A DNA stretch of 64,000 nt, taken from positions 1 to 64,000 of the forward strand of contig JACPZP010000054.1 in assembly GCA_016195405.1 (NCBI GenBank), given 5' to 3'. The notes beneath the pieces were generated by a model that was given only the letters and a program-made list of their open reading frames with translations, had not been told where the DNA came from and ran no database searches. This document shows, one piece after another, positions 24,861 to 32,264 of this stretch (its first letter is position 1; each line of letters starts with the position of its first letter). This stretch comes from Planctomycetota bacterium. Its GTDB lineage: Bacteria; Planctomycetota; Planctomycetia; Gemmatales; Gemmataceae. The position numbers and the translations under genes are program-made.

Positions 24861-26126
24861 TCACTGTTTTTCCCGAACGGTGAGCGTATAAGATCCCGAC
24901 TGTCTGTCGCCAAACGTGGTGGCTATAAGGCGGTAATCATCGTCCTGCGCCGGCGTGAAGAATATGCGGGCGTTGGGAAAGCCGCCGCCGTCGTCGTCTT
25001 CGGCGAGTTGCTTGCCCTGCGAATCCTCCAACCGCAGGTAGGGATCGAATCCTTGGATGTTGGTCATCAAGTCAATGACATAGGTCTTGCCGGCGTTCAT
25101 GCGGAAAGTGTGAATCTTGCAATAGGAATTGGCGCGCCGCTTATCGAAGGCATCGCCGGGGCTCAGTTTGTTTTGGACGCGAAAGACTTCCTTGCCGGCG
25201 ACGATTTTGACAGGCGGATTGACCGGCTGTTGGTTTGGAGGATTCACCACGGGCGGATTGAATTTAGGTGGATTGAATTTGGGCGCATTCTTGGCCTGAG
25301 GCTGCTTGAACGGAAGCTGGCCAACTTGCTTGACAAGCTTGCAATGGTGCAACTCCACATCGAGTTCGTGATTGAAGCCCTTACATTCACCTTGGACCTG
25401 AACGACGGCGCCGGGCGCGATGCCCGCACAATCCTTGACGTTCGTGAACTTCGCCAGCACTTGGTCGGTCGTTCCAGGTTGCACGCCGGGAAGGATGCTG
25501 GGAAGCTCCGTTTCCAAATGCAGGATCGCGCCATTACGAAAGATCACCGGCCCCTGCACAAGCAGCGTCTTGCCTTTGTACTTTTGGTCGGCGGCATTGC
25601 GATCGGTCTGATACTCGCGCACCAGAGTGACGGCGTCAACCACGGCTTGTTCGTTGGCAGGGCCGGCGTTCTTATCTCCCGAGCGTAGCAACAGAATCGC
25701 GCCGGTGACGATGCCGCCGACCAGCACCATGACGCCCACGATTACGCCGATCAGCGTCCCGGACCCAGTCTGCTTGTTGCGCTTCCGTCGCGGCCGGTCG
25801 TCGTCGTCTTCTTCCCACGCATCCCCTGGCCGTGGCTCGGCGTCGGTCTCCCGAACGTCCTCAGCGGCGCTGCCAGGCGGAATATTGCCCAATTCTTGTC
25901 TGGAATCACCACGGGAGTCCGCGAACTGCAGGGGCGCCGCGCTGACTTGGCCGTCCTCGGGAAACAGGGCTTTGAGCGTCTTGGCCTTGACCCAGTCGGC
26001 GAAGCCGTCGCGCCAAATGTACTCGCTGGGCTTGAGCCGGCCTGAAACCGCCATTTTTTTCAATTCGGCAGCGCTCACGGGGCCGGTTTGACGGCCATCC
26101 ACGGTGTAGTACCACTGATCTGCCAT
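24861..26126 (-). CDS. GYF-domain membrane protein with OB-fold and pre-peptidase C-terminal domain
   Basis: The 421-residue protein starts with a GYF_2 domain (WYYTVDGRQTGPVSAAELKKM, to about residue 56). An acidic linker with an Arg/Lys cluster and one membrane helix (TLIGVIVGVMVLVGGIVTGAILLL) follow. Next comes an OB-fold resembling the tRNA_anti-like family (about 165-265: YKGKTLLVQGPV, GAVVQVQGECKG). A linker of repeated Asn-Pro-Pro units (KFNPPKFNPP) leads to a C-terminal PPC domain (about 320-421: FDPYLRLEDSQGKQLAEDDD, SGSYTLTVREKQ). The topology puts GYF in the cytoplasm and OB plus PPC outside. GYF domains bind Pro-rich peptides; the partner is unknown. Confidence 0.75.
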   Translation of the reverse strand: MADQWYYTVDGRQTGPVSAAELKKMAVSGRLKPSEYIWRDGFADWVKAKTLKALFPEDGQVSAAPLQFADSRGDSRQELGNIPPGSAAEDVRETDAEPRPGDAWEEDDDDRPRRKRNKQTGSGTLIGVIVGVMVLVGGIVTGAILLLRSGDKNAGPANEQAVVDAVTLVREYQTDRNAADQKYKGKTLLVQGPVIFRNGAILHLETELPSILPGVQPGTTDQVLAKFTNVKDCAGIAPGAVVQVQGECKGFNHELDVELHHCKLVKQVGQLPFKQPQAKNAPKFNPPKFNPPVVNPPNQQPVNPPVKIVAGKEVFRVQNKLSPGDAFDKRRANSYCKIHTFRMNAGKTYVIDLMTNIQGFDPYLRLEDSQGKQLAEDDDGGGFPNARIFFTPAQDDDYRLIATTFGDRQSGSYTLTVREKQ

Positions 26127-26155
26127 GGCGCTTCTCCGGGAAGTCCAGCGCGGGT

Positions 26156-26968
26156 TCAGCCGTACACAAAGGCCGTTTTAGTCTTGGAGTCCTTGTCGGT
26201 CCAGTCGTCAAGCTGGGATTGCAGCGCCTGAAAAACGCTGTAGGCGCGGCGCGCGGTGCCGCCGCCATACGCTTCGCCGCGGTCGCCGTACTTGAAGCTG
26301 AACTCGGCGACCGCGGGCGGACCGCCGCCATCCGTGTGATCGTACCAAATAACCAGCACGCAACTCGAATGGACATTATGCCGCTTGCCCAAATAAAGCG
26401 ACGCGCCGCCGAGGACCACTTCGTGGGCCGTGAAGTCCTGGACGACGGCGAGAGGTTCGTCGTCCGCGAAGCCGTCCAGCGCCCGCTTCAAGCCCGGAAA
26501 GAGCTGCACCACGTGCTTCATGGCCGACATCTTTTGCTCCATCGGGACCGGGACCGTTGTCGAGAAACTATACAATTGCTGGAACGGCGGCTTGATGTCC
26601 TCCTCGAATTTGGTTTTGCCTTTGGTCTTGCCGGCGGCATCCATGTCGCGATCGGCGGATACATAGCGATCGGGGTGCCGGAACTTGAGCGTCATCTCGC
26701 GACTCTTGCCGCCGGTTCCGGCGCGTTCGCGAAAGATGTAGGAGTTGCGGTTGAGGTGCTGGCTGCTGGTGTCGAAGAAGCGGATCGTGCGGTGGTCTTG
26801 CACCTTGTTCAAATCGCCATTGGCGCCGAGCACCAAAGGCCCCATGATTCGCGTCGCGTCGCGCCAAAACTGGCCCGCGGCCTTCAGCACCTGCTTTTCA
26901 CCGGCGGGGAAGCGGCCGGCCTGGAGCATGAACTTGTACTCGCGCGAATTGACCTTCAGGTCGGGCAT
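26156..26968 (-). CDS. Hypothetical protein, possible CYTH/triphosphate-tunnel fold
   Basis: The 270-residue soluble protein shows RFFDTSSQHLNRNSYIFRER, then REMTLKFRHPDRYV, then KFEEDIKPPF. A strand with a YFDT-like motif, a following xRxR strand, and TLKFR with later KFEEDI match the order of motifs in CYTH/VTC4-like triphosphate tunnel metalloenzymes. It lacks the N-terminal ExExK motif, having NSREYKF in that position. The C-terminal third (VLVIWYDHTDGGGPPAVAEFSFKYGD) continues the strand pattern. If correct it may bind polyphosphate or another phosphate-rich ligand. It lies 29 bases upstream of the GYF-domain gene on the same strand and is probably co-transcribed. Confidence 0.45.
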   Translation of the reverse strand: MPDLKVNSREYKFMLQAGRFPAGEKQVLKAAGQFWRDATRIMGPLVLGANGDLNKVQDHRTIRFFDTSSQHLNRNSYIFRERAGTGGKSREMTLKFRHPDRYVSADRDMDAAGKTKGKTKFEEDIKPPFQQLYSFSTTVPVPMEQKMSAMKHVVQLFPGLKRALDGFADDEPLAVVQDFTAHEVVLGGASLYLGKRHNVHSSCVLVIWYDHTDGGGPPAVAEFSFKYGDRGEAYGGGTARRAYSVFQALQSQLDDWTDKDSKTKTAFVYG

Positions 26969-27182
26969 GATTTGGCTCCGGTTGTGCGTTGGGGATTTTC
27001 GACGGACCGTTTATCCCCGGTTCGTAGAACCGGTGTTGGAAACGTACCTGCATCATGTCGATAGCCGATGACGGCTGCAAGCGGAATCTATTGTGCGGAA
27101 TAATCATTAAAACCGCGCAAAACGGCAATGTCGTTTGACTTTCCTGTATTTCGTGTCAGAATCCTCACGGCAGCGGCCCTTC

Positions 27183-27233
27183 TCCGAAGTCTGACGACTT
27201 CGGCTTCCGTAGCTGAATTCGTCAGAATTCGGA
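27183..27233. repeat. Diverged copy of the GAATTC inverted repeat
   Basis: Positions 27183-27209 and the inverse complement of 27207-27233 agree at roughly 22 of 27 bases. The shared core is (C/T)CTGACGA(C/A)TTC. CCGAAGTC and GACTTCGG (27184-27203) also form a perfect small hairpin. It is related to the element at 7570-7635 and again lies upstream of a gene. Confidence 0.7.
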
Positions 27234-27292
27234 CGGCACGTCTCTCTCAAAACCCATTTCTGCAATCGCCCTGGCACGAGGAGGGTGAACCC

Positions 27293-28942
27293 ATGTTTCG
27301 CATCCGTGCGCGAATGCGGCAGTCTCTTGTCAAACGGCCCGCCTTCAAGCCATGCCTGGAAGCGCTCGAAGGCCGCGTGCTTCTCTCGGCTGACATGGTG
27401 TTGCGGTGGAACGCCGTGGCGCTTGACGCCGTCAAGAACGACTACGCCGTCGGCCATACTCCCGATCAGGGCGGACCGACGCGGGCCGCGCGGGCGCTCG
27501 CCATCGTCCAGGCGGCGATTTACGACGCGGTCGAATCGGTGGACCATACTTATGCGCAATATGTGGTTCACATGAACGCACCCTCGGGAACGTCCATGGA
27601 AGCCGCGGCAGCGATGGCGGGACACGACACCCTCGTGGCACTTTTCCCGCATCAAAGACCAATGTTCGATAAGGCGCTCTTCGTCTCGCTCATCGGCATC
27701 AATCCGGTCGCGGCGCTCAAGGGCATGTTTATCGGCCACCAGGTTTCCCAGGCGATGTTGACCGCTCGGCAAAACGACGGCTCCCCGAATCCGATGCCCT
27801 ACACGCCCGGGACAAATCCCGGCGACTGGCAGCCCGATCCACTGCATCCGACGCAGCAAGCTCTGACGCCCGGCTGGGGCAGCGTCACGCCCTTTGCCAT
27901 GACGAGCGGCGATCAGTTTCAGGTGCCGCCGCCGCCCGACCTAACCAGTCCGGAATACGCGGCCGCTTACAACCAGGTCATGGCCATCGGCGGCGACGGC
28001 GTTCATACGCCCACGACGCGCACCGCCGAGCAGACGACCATCGGCATCTTCTGGGGCTACGACGGCAGCCCCGGCATCGGCGTGCCGCCGCGCCTGTACA
28101 ACCAGATCGCGCGGGTGATCGCTCAGCAGCAAGGGAATACGGAAGTGCAAAACGCCCGGCTATTCGCGCTCTTGAATATCGCGATGGCCGACGCCGGCAT
28201 TGCCGTTTGGAACACAAAGTACGTCGACAATTTCTGGCGGCCGATCACCGCGATCCGCGCGGGCGACACCGACGGCAACGCCGCAACCACCGCCGACCCG
28301 ACTTGGACGCCTTTGGGCGCCCCGGCCGACAACGGCGGCGGCACCAACTTCACGCCGCCGTTTCCAGCCTACACCTCCGGTCACGCCGGCTTCGGCGCCG
28401 CGGCCTTCGGCATTCTGCGCGACTTCTACGGCACCGACAACGTTTCCTTCTCGTTCACGTCCGACGAGTTCAACGGCAAGACAAGGGACCAGAACGGCGT
28501 CAAGCGGCCCGTCGTGACCCGGCACTTCACGAGTTTCAGCGAGGCCGCCGAGGAGAACGGCCAGAGCCGCATCTATCTCGGCATTCATTGGATTTTCGAC
28601 AAAGTTCAGGGAATCGCGGAGGGAACGAACATCGCGGATTGGACGTTCAGCCATGTCATGGGGGCGCTGGCGCATCCGAGCCAAACAGCAGTGGCAACGC
28701 CGACGACTGTGGCGCGGACGTCCGCGGCGTACTCGATGCCGCAAAGCGCTTTTCAAGCGCAGGATCCGATTCTCACGCATTCCGGCGTTGACGACAGATT
28801 GAATCGGAGCCAGACGGCATCGCCAGTTGGGCAAGCTTCTGGCACGGATAACGGCGGTGTCCGAACGCAAACGGCGACGACAACCGTGGAAAAGATTCCA
28901 GGAAAGGGAGTCTTGGAAGACGTCTTCTGGCGGCTATCGTGA
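27293..28942 (+). CDS. Vanadium-dependent haloperoxidase / PAP2-family protein with LEPR-XLL N-terminus
   Basis: The 549-residue protein has an N-terminal LEPR-XLL-type motif (LEALEGRVLLSAD, about 24-36), a planctomycete export or anchoring signal. An all-helical vanadium haloperoxidase domain follows: NFWRPITAIRAGD (Arg-Pro region), PPFPAYTSGHAGFGAAAFG (SGHA motif) and RIYLGIHWIFDKVQG (GxHxxxD with the vanadate/phosphate-binding His). These residues fit the vanadate-binding site shared with acid phosphatases. The enzyme may oxidise halides with peroxide or act as a phosphatase; sequence alone does not decide. The C-terminal 80 residues are low complexity. ATG 27293 has GAGGAGGG upstream. Confidence 0.85.
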   Translation: MFRIRARMRQSLVKRPAFKPCLEALEGRVLLSADMVLRWNAVALDAVKNDYAVGHTPDQGGPTRAARALAIVQAAIYDAVESVDHTYAQYVVHMNAPSGTSMEAAAAMAGHDTLVALFPHQRPMFDKALFVSLIGINPVAALKGMFIGHQVSQAMLTARQNDGSPNPMPYTPGTNPGDWQPDPLHPTQQALTPGWGSVTPFAMTSGDQFQVPPPPDLTSPEYAAAYNQVMAIGGDGVHTPTTRTAEQTTIGIFWGYDGSPGIGVPPRLYNQIARVIAQQQGNTEVQNARLFALLNIAMADAGIAVWNTKYVDNFWRPITAIRAGDTDGNAATTADPTWTPLGAPADNGGGTNFTPPFPAYTSGHAGFGAAAFGILRDFYGTDNVSFSFTSDEFNGKTRDQNGVKRPVVTRHFTSFSEAAEENGQSRIYLGIHWIFDKVQGIAEGTNIADWTFSHVMGALAHPSQTAVATPTTVARTSAAYSMPQSAFQAQDPILTHSGVDDRLNRSQTASPVGQASGTDNGGVRTQTATTTVEKIPGKGVLEDVFWRLS

Positions 28943-29073
28943 TTTCCGGCTCGCCTTGTTGCTCGTGCTTCTCTTCTAAATCCTTTCGTCCTTTCAAGAC
29001 AACACTCGAAGCGAATGCGAAAGATACTACCGTAGCTCACTTAAAGCTTTAGGTATGCCCAAAGGAGACCCTC

Positions 29074-30171
29074 ATGCTACGGTGTATGCGCCAACTTCTG
29101 CTTACTCTTGCTGTACTCGCACTTGCAGCTCACGCGGCTGCCGCCCAGGACGGCAACGTCCGCAAGCAAGACCCATTGCCCATCGACTCCGAGATGCGAA
29201 CCAGAACCATTGACGGCGTCCTCAAACTGCTGATGGACAACTACGTCTTCCCCGAGATGGCCGAGAAAATGCAAGCCGCCGTGCGCGCTCGGCAAGAAAA
29301 GAAAGAATACGACAACGTCACCACGGGACAGGATTTGGCCAAGGCGCTGACCGAGCAGCTGCAAGAAATCTCCAAGGACAAGCATCTCCGCGTCAACTGC
29401 AACACCGAGAAGCGTCAAAAGCCGGCTGGCGCGCAGGTCGGTCAAGCCGAGCGCTTTCGCACCATGGCCCGCATGGCCAACGGCGGCTATCAGAAGGTCG
29501 AACGTCTGCCGGGCAACGTCGGCTATCTTGAACTGACCGGCTTCATGGAAGGCGACATCGCCAAGGAACGCGCCGCGGCGGCGATGAACTTTCTCTCCGG
29601 AACCGACGCCCTGATTATCGACATTCGTCGCAACGGCGGCGGCAGTCCCCGAGCCGTCGCGCTCGTGTGCAGTTACCTGTTCGACGAGACGCCGATCCAC
29701 ATCAACAGCTTCTACCATCGCAAGGGCGACCGCACCGAGGACTTCCACACCCTGAAAGAAGTTGCCGGGAAGCGCTACTTGAACAAGGATGTGTACGTGC
29801 TGACCGCCAAGTACACCTTCTCGGCTGCCGAGGAGTTCGCCTACAACCTCAAGAACATGAAGCGGGCGTCCATCGTCGGCGAAACGACGGGCGGCGGCGC
29901 TCATCCGGGCGGTATGTTTCCGGTGGGAGATCATTTCGGTGTTTTCGTTCCCACCGGACGAGCGATTAATCCGATTACCAAGACCAACTGGGAAGGCGTC
30001 GGCGTCATTCCCGACATCGTGACCACGGCGGACAAGGCTCTCGACGCCGCCCATCAAAAGGCGCTCGAACGCCTCTTGGCCAACGCCAACGACATTACAC
30101 GGCGGCTCATCGAAGAAGATCTAGACCGCGCCAAGGTCGCGCGGCCGGCAGTGGCGACCAAAGACCGCTAG
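29074..30171 (+). CDS. S41-family (IRBP/tail-specific-like) serine peptidase, secreted
   Basis: The 365-residue protein has a signal peptide (LLLTLAVLALAAHAAAAQ). A helical N-terminal domain (TIDGVLKLLMDNYVFPEMAEKM) is typical of the IRBP-like branch, which lacks a PDZ domain. The S41 core follows: VGYLELTGFM, DALIIDIRRNGGGSPRAVALV, the catalytic Ser in YTFSAAEEFAY (near residue 251), and IVGETTGGGAHPGG. The enzyme should act in the periplasm or outside. The substrate is unknown. It has an AAGGAG ribosome-binding site and is followed by a large hairpin. Confidence 0.85.
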   Translation: MLRCMRQLLLTLAVLALAAHAAAAQDGNVRKQDPLPIDSEMRTRTIDGVLKLLMDNYVFPEMAEKMQAAVRARQEKKEYDNVTTGQDLAKALTEQLQEISKDKHLRVNCNTEKRQKPAGAQVGQAERFRTMARMANGGYQKVERLPGNVGYLELTGFMEGDIAKERAAAAMNFLSGTDALIIDIRRNGGGSPRAVALVCSYLFDETPIHINSFYHRKGDRTEDFHTLKEVAGKRYLNKDVYVLTAKYTFSAAEEFAYNLKNMKRASIVGETTGGGAHPGGMFPVGDHFGVFVPTGRAINPITKTNWEGVGVIPDIVTTADKALDAAHQKALERLLANANDITRRLIEEDLDRAKVARPAVATKDR

Positions 30172-30175
30172 AGAT

Positions 30176-30277
30176 TGTTTAGCCGCGAGCCTGCGGCGAG
30201 CGCGGGCGGGATCCGTGCGGCTACGACGTCATCGCCGCGAGTCGCGTCCGCGCTCGCCGATGGCTCGCGGCTAAACA
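30176..30277. repeat. 30-bp inverted repeat, same family as 14219-14296
   Basis: Arms 30176-30205 and 30248-30277 (outer part TGTTTAGCCGCGAGCC) match as inverse complements with one mismatch, with a 42-base loop. It follows the S41 peptidase gene and is directly followed by the truncated nucleotidyltransferase gene. Confidence 0.88.
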
Positions 30278-30292
30278 AGTTACTGCACTGGT

Positions 30293-30547
30293 GGATTTCT
30301 CGGCAGCCGCTTCAAATACGCCAATGACGTCGATCTCTTGGTGATCATGCCGGCATACGACGCGGTGAGCAAGGCGATTCGGATTTGTCTGGCCTTTGAG
30401 CGGCCATTCGCACTGGACCTTATCGTTCGAACGGCTCAGCAAATCGAGCGCGGCTTGAAGGAAGAAAACTGGTTTCTGCGTGAAATTGTAGAACGGGGGA
30501 AAGTGCTTTATGAAGCGCCAAACGGGCATGTGGGTGCGGAAAGCAGA
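30293..30547 (+). pseudogene. MNT-type nucleotidyltransferase antitoxin, N-terminally truncated
   Basis: The frame reads GFLGSRFKYANDVDLLVIMP, containing the GS and DxD motifs of minimal nucleotidyltransferases. It continues through FALDLIVRT and ENWFLREIVERGKVLYEAPNG, the usual end of MNT proteins paired with HEPN toxins. The first 25-30 residues expected for the family are missing and no start codon precedes the frame; the hairpin at 30176-30277 occupies that place. The frame then runs on past the normal end. It is a decayed antitoxin gene. Confidence 0.65.
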
Positions 30548-30629
30548 AGAAGATTGGCAAGGCGCCCAGGAAATGTCAGCGCGAAGTCCGCCGCTGCGCG
30601 ACTTGGCCTCCTTTCAATTCGTTGCATGA
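30510..30629 (+). pseudogene. HEPN-domain toxin, truncated after 39 codons
   Basis: The frame starts at ATG 30510, overlapping the end of the nucleotidyltransferase frame as in intact HEPN/MNT pairs. It reads MKRQTGMWVRKAEEDWQGAQ, then SPPLRDLASFQFVA and stops. The start is the standard first helix of HEPN toxins. Intact proteins continue with a CQQAAEKYLKA-type helix and an RxxxxH catalytic motif, both absent here. The locus is a dead toxin-antitoxin module. Confidence 0.65.
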
Positions 30630-30734
30630 ACGAAAAATGCGTTTCACGACCTGGGTGTGTATTCTGAATAAATGAAAAACACAAAGCCCCAGGATTCGCT
30701 GCGCTCATCCAGGGGCTTGCGGTGGCAAATCAAG

Positions 30735-32153
30735 TCAATTCACTTTGCGGCCCACGGTGCGGATGATCTCACCTGAGCTGGGCGGAATGTGCTGGCCGGA
30801 CAGCTCGCTCGTGATCATGCGGACCATCAGGCGTTCGAGGCGCTCCACCTGGTAGTAAGGGATGGTCGGCTCGGCGTGGGAGTTGCCGACGCCGGAGTCG
30901 TCGGTGAGAAACAGAAACTGACTGCCTGTCAGCATGGCGCACGAGCGCATCACGAATTCGCACGCCTGGTCATAGCCGCTGCAGGCGACTGGATAGACGG
31001 CCACGCCTTTTTTGCGCAGGCCATTCGCAGCGGCGAGGGTGCGGCCCATGTGCTGGGCGTGCGGCGGGGCGTCCGCGATTAGGAACAGGACGCGGGCGGT
31101 GTCGTTTTCCCGCCAGCGGAGTTGGTTCGCTTCTTCCAGGCCGCGGTGCATTGCTTCGGGGTAGTCGCCGCCGCCGTTGGCGCTCTGAGCGGCCAAGTTC
31201 TTTTGGAATTGAGCCAGTGAATCGTTGAAATCGAACCGGCGGACGACGTATTCATCGCCGTCGTCGCGGTAGAGGACGAGGGCGAAGCGTTTCTGCACTT
31301 CCGGGAACTTCTTGTGGACGGCATCGACAATGCCGCCGATCTCGGCCTTGAGGTACACCAGCTCGTCGCCCATGCTGCCGGTGGTGTCGAGAACGATGGC
31401 TAGATCGAGGTTCTTGGGCAGCGCGGCCCGCGCTTCGGGCAACGTGATTTCCCAGCGCGGCGAGCCGGGGAGGATGGTGTCGGTGACGGAACTTCCGCCG
31501 TCCGGCGGGATTACGTTGGCGACGAGAGGTTGATCCGCGGGAAGTTGGTCCAGCGAGAGAACGAACACTGCCCGGCCGTCGCTTCGGGTGACAACTTCAA
31601 CGCTGTTCGGTCCGCCGGTAAGCTTGACGCGGGCGTTGCCGACCGGCTTGCCCGCTTCATCCTTAACGATTACGAGCAGACGATGGCCGCTCAGCTTTGT
31701 GGGCAAGCCGCCAAGGCCACGATCTTGGCTCATGCGGCGAACATATGACGCGAAGACGATCGGATCGACGTTGTCGTCGAAGCTGCCTGCGGTCAAGATT
31801 CCCGAAGGCAGCGCGTTCTGCTTTGGCATCTTGGGCTTCTCGACGCCGACCACGGCGTCGGCGACGGCGGCGGACGGAGTCGGCAGCTTTCCTTCGACGG
31901 CGCCAGAGGCCGAATCGGCCGCTTTGTCCCCGTGAGTGAGGGTTTTGGAATCGCGGCCCTCTTCGGATTTCTTTGCGTGGATTTCACCTCGCGGTTTGGA
32001 GAAACCACCTTCCTCCGAGGACTTGCTCGGCGATCTGCGGAACGCGACTCCTTTGTCAGACATTATCACGTCTTTCTTCTCTTCTTTGCCGCCACAACCC
32101 CCCGCTGCCAACGCGATAAAGCAGATGAACAGAATAAGTGCTATTGCGCGCAT
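30735..32153 (-). CDS. VWA-domain lipoprotein
   Basis: The 472-residue protein has a lipoprotein signal (LILFICFIALAAGGC, acylated Cys near 20). A charged linker of about 110 residues follows. A small beta-sandwich (LVIVKDEAGKPVGNARVKLTGG) looks like a carboxypeptidase-regulatory-like domain. The von Willebrand factor A domain has the MIDAS motif DTTGSMGDE (from about 260) and later GGGDYPEAMHRGL and VLFLIADAPPH. VWA domains bind protein partners through a metal ion. The protein should be held in a membrane facing the periplasm. ATG 32153 is chosen because the lipoprotein signal begins there; the open frame upstream runs through an inverted repeat. Confidence 0.82.
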   Translation of the reverse strand: MRAIALILFICFIALAAGGCGGKEEKKDVIMSDKGVAFRRSPSKSSEEGGFSKPRGEIHAKKSEEGRDSKTLTHGDKAADSASGAVEGKLPTPSAAVADAVVGVEKPKMPKQNALPSGILTAGSFDDNVDPIVFASYVRRMSQDRGLGGLPTKLSGHRLLVIVKDEAGKPVGNARVKLTGGPNSVEVVTRSDGRAVFVLSLDQLPADQPLVANVIPPDGGSSVTDTILPGSPRWEITLPEARAALPKNLDLAIVLDTTGSMGDELVYLKAEIGGIVDAVHKKFPEVQKRFALVLYRDDGDEYVVRRFDFNDSLAQFQKNLAAQSANGGGDYPEAMHRGLEEANQLRWRENDTARVLFLIADAPPHAQHMGRTLAAANGLRKKGVAVYPVACSGYDQACEFVMRSCAMLTGSQFLFLTDDSGVGNSHAEPTIPYYQVERLERLMVRMITSELSGQHIPPSSGEIIRTVGRKVN

Positions 32154-32166
32154 GGTTGGTCTCCGC

Positions 32167-32253
32167 CAAGCCCGCATGCGAGTCTTCGAGCATGCGGGGT
32201 ATTGAAAGGATTCTATGGCACCCCGCACGCTCGAAGACTCGCGTGCGGGCTTG
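32167..32253. repeat. 33-bp near-perfect inverted repeat with GAGTCTTCGAG core
   Basis: Arms 32167-32199 and 32221-32253 are inverse complements with two mismatches and a 21-base loop. The arms contain GAGTCTTCGAG flanked by CCGCATGC or GCACGC. It fills the gap between the VWA lipoprotein gene and the cytochrome gene upstream. Confidence 0.88.
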
Positions 32254-32264
32254 CCTCGGTTACG

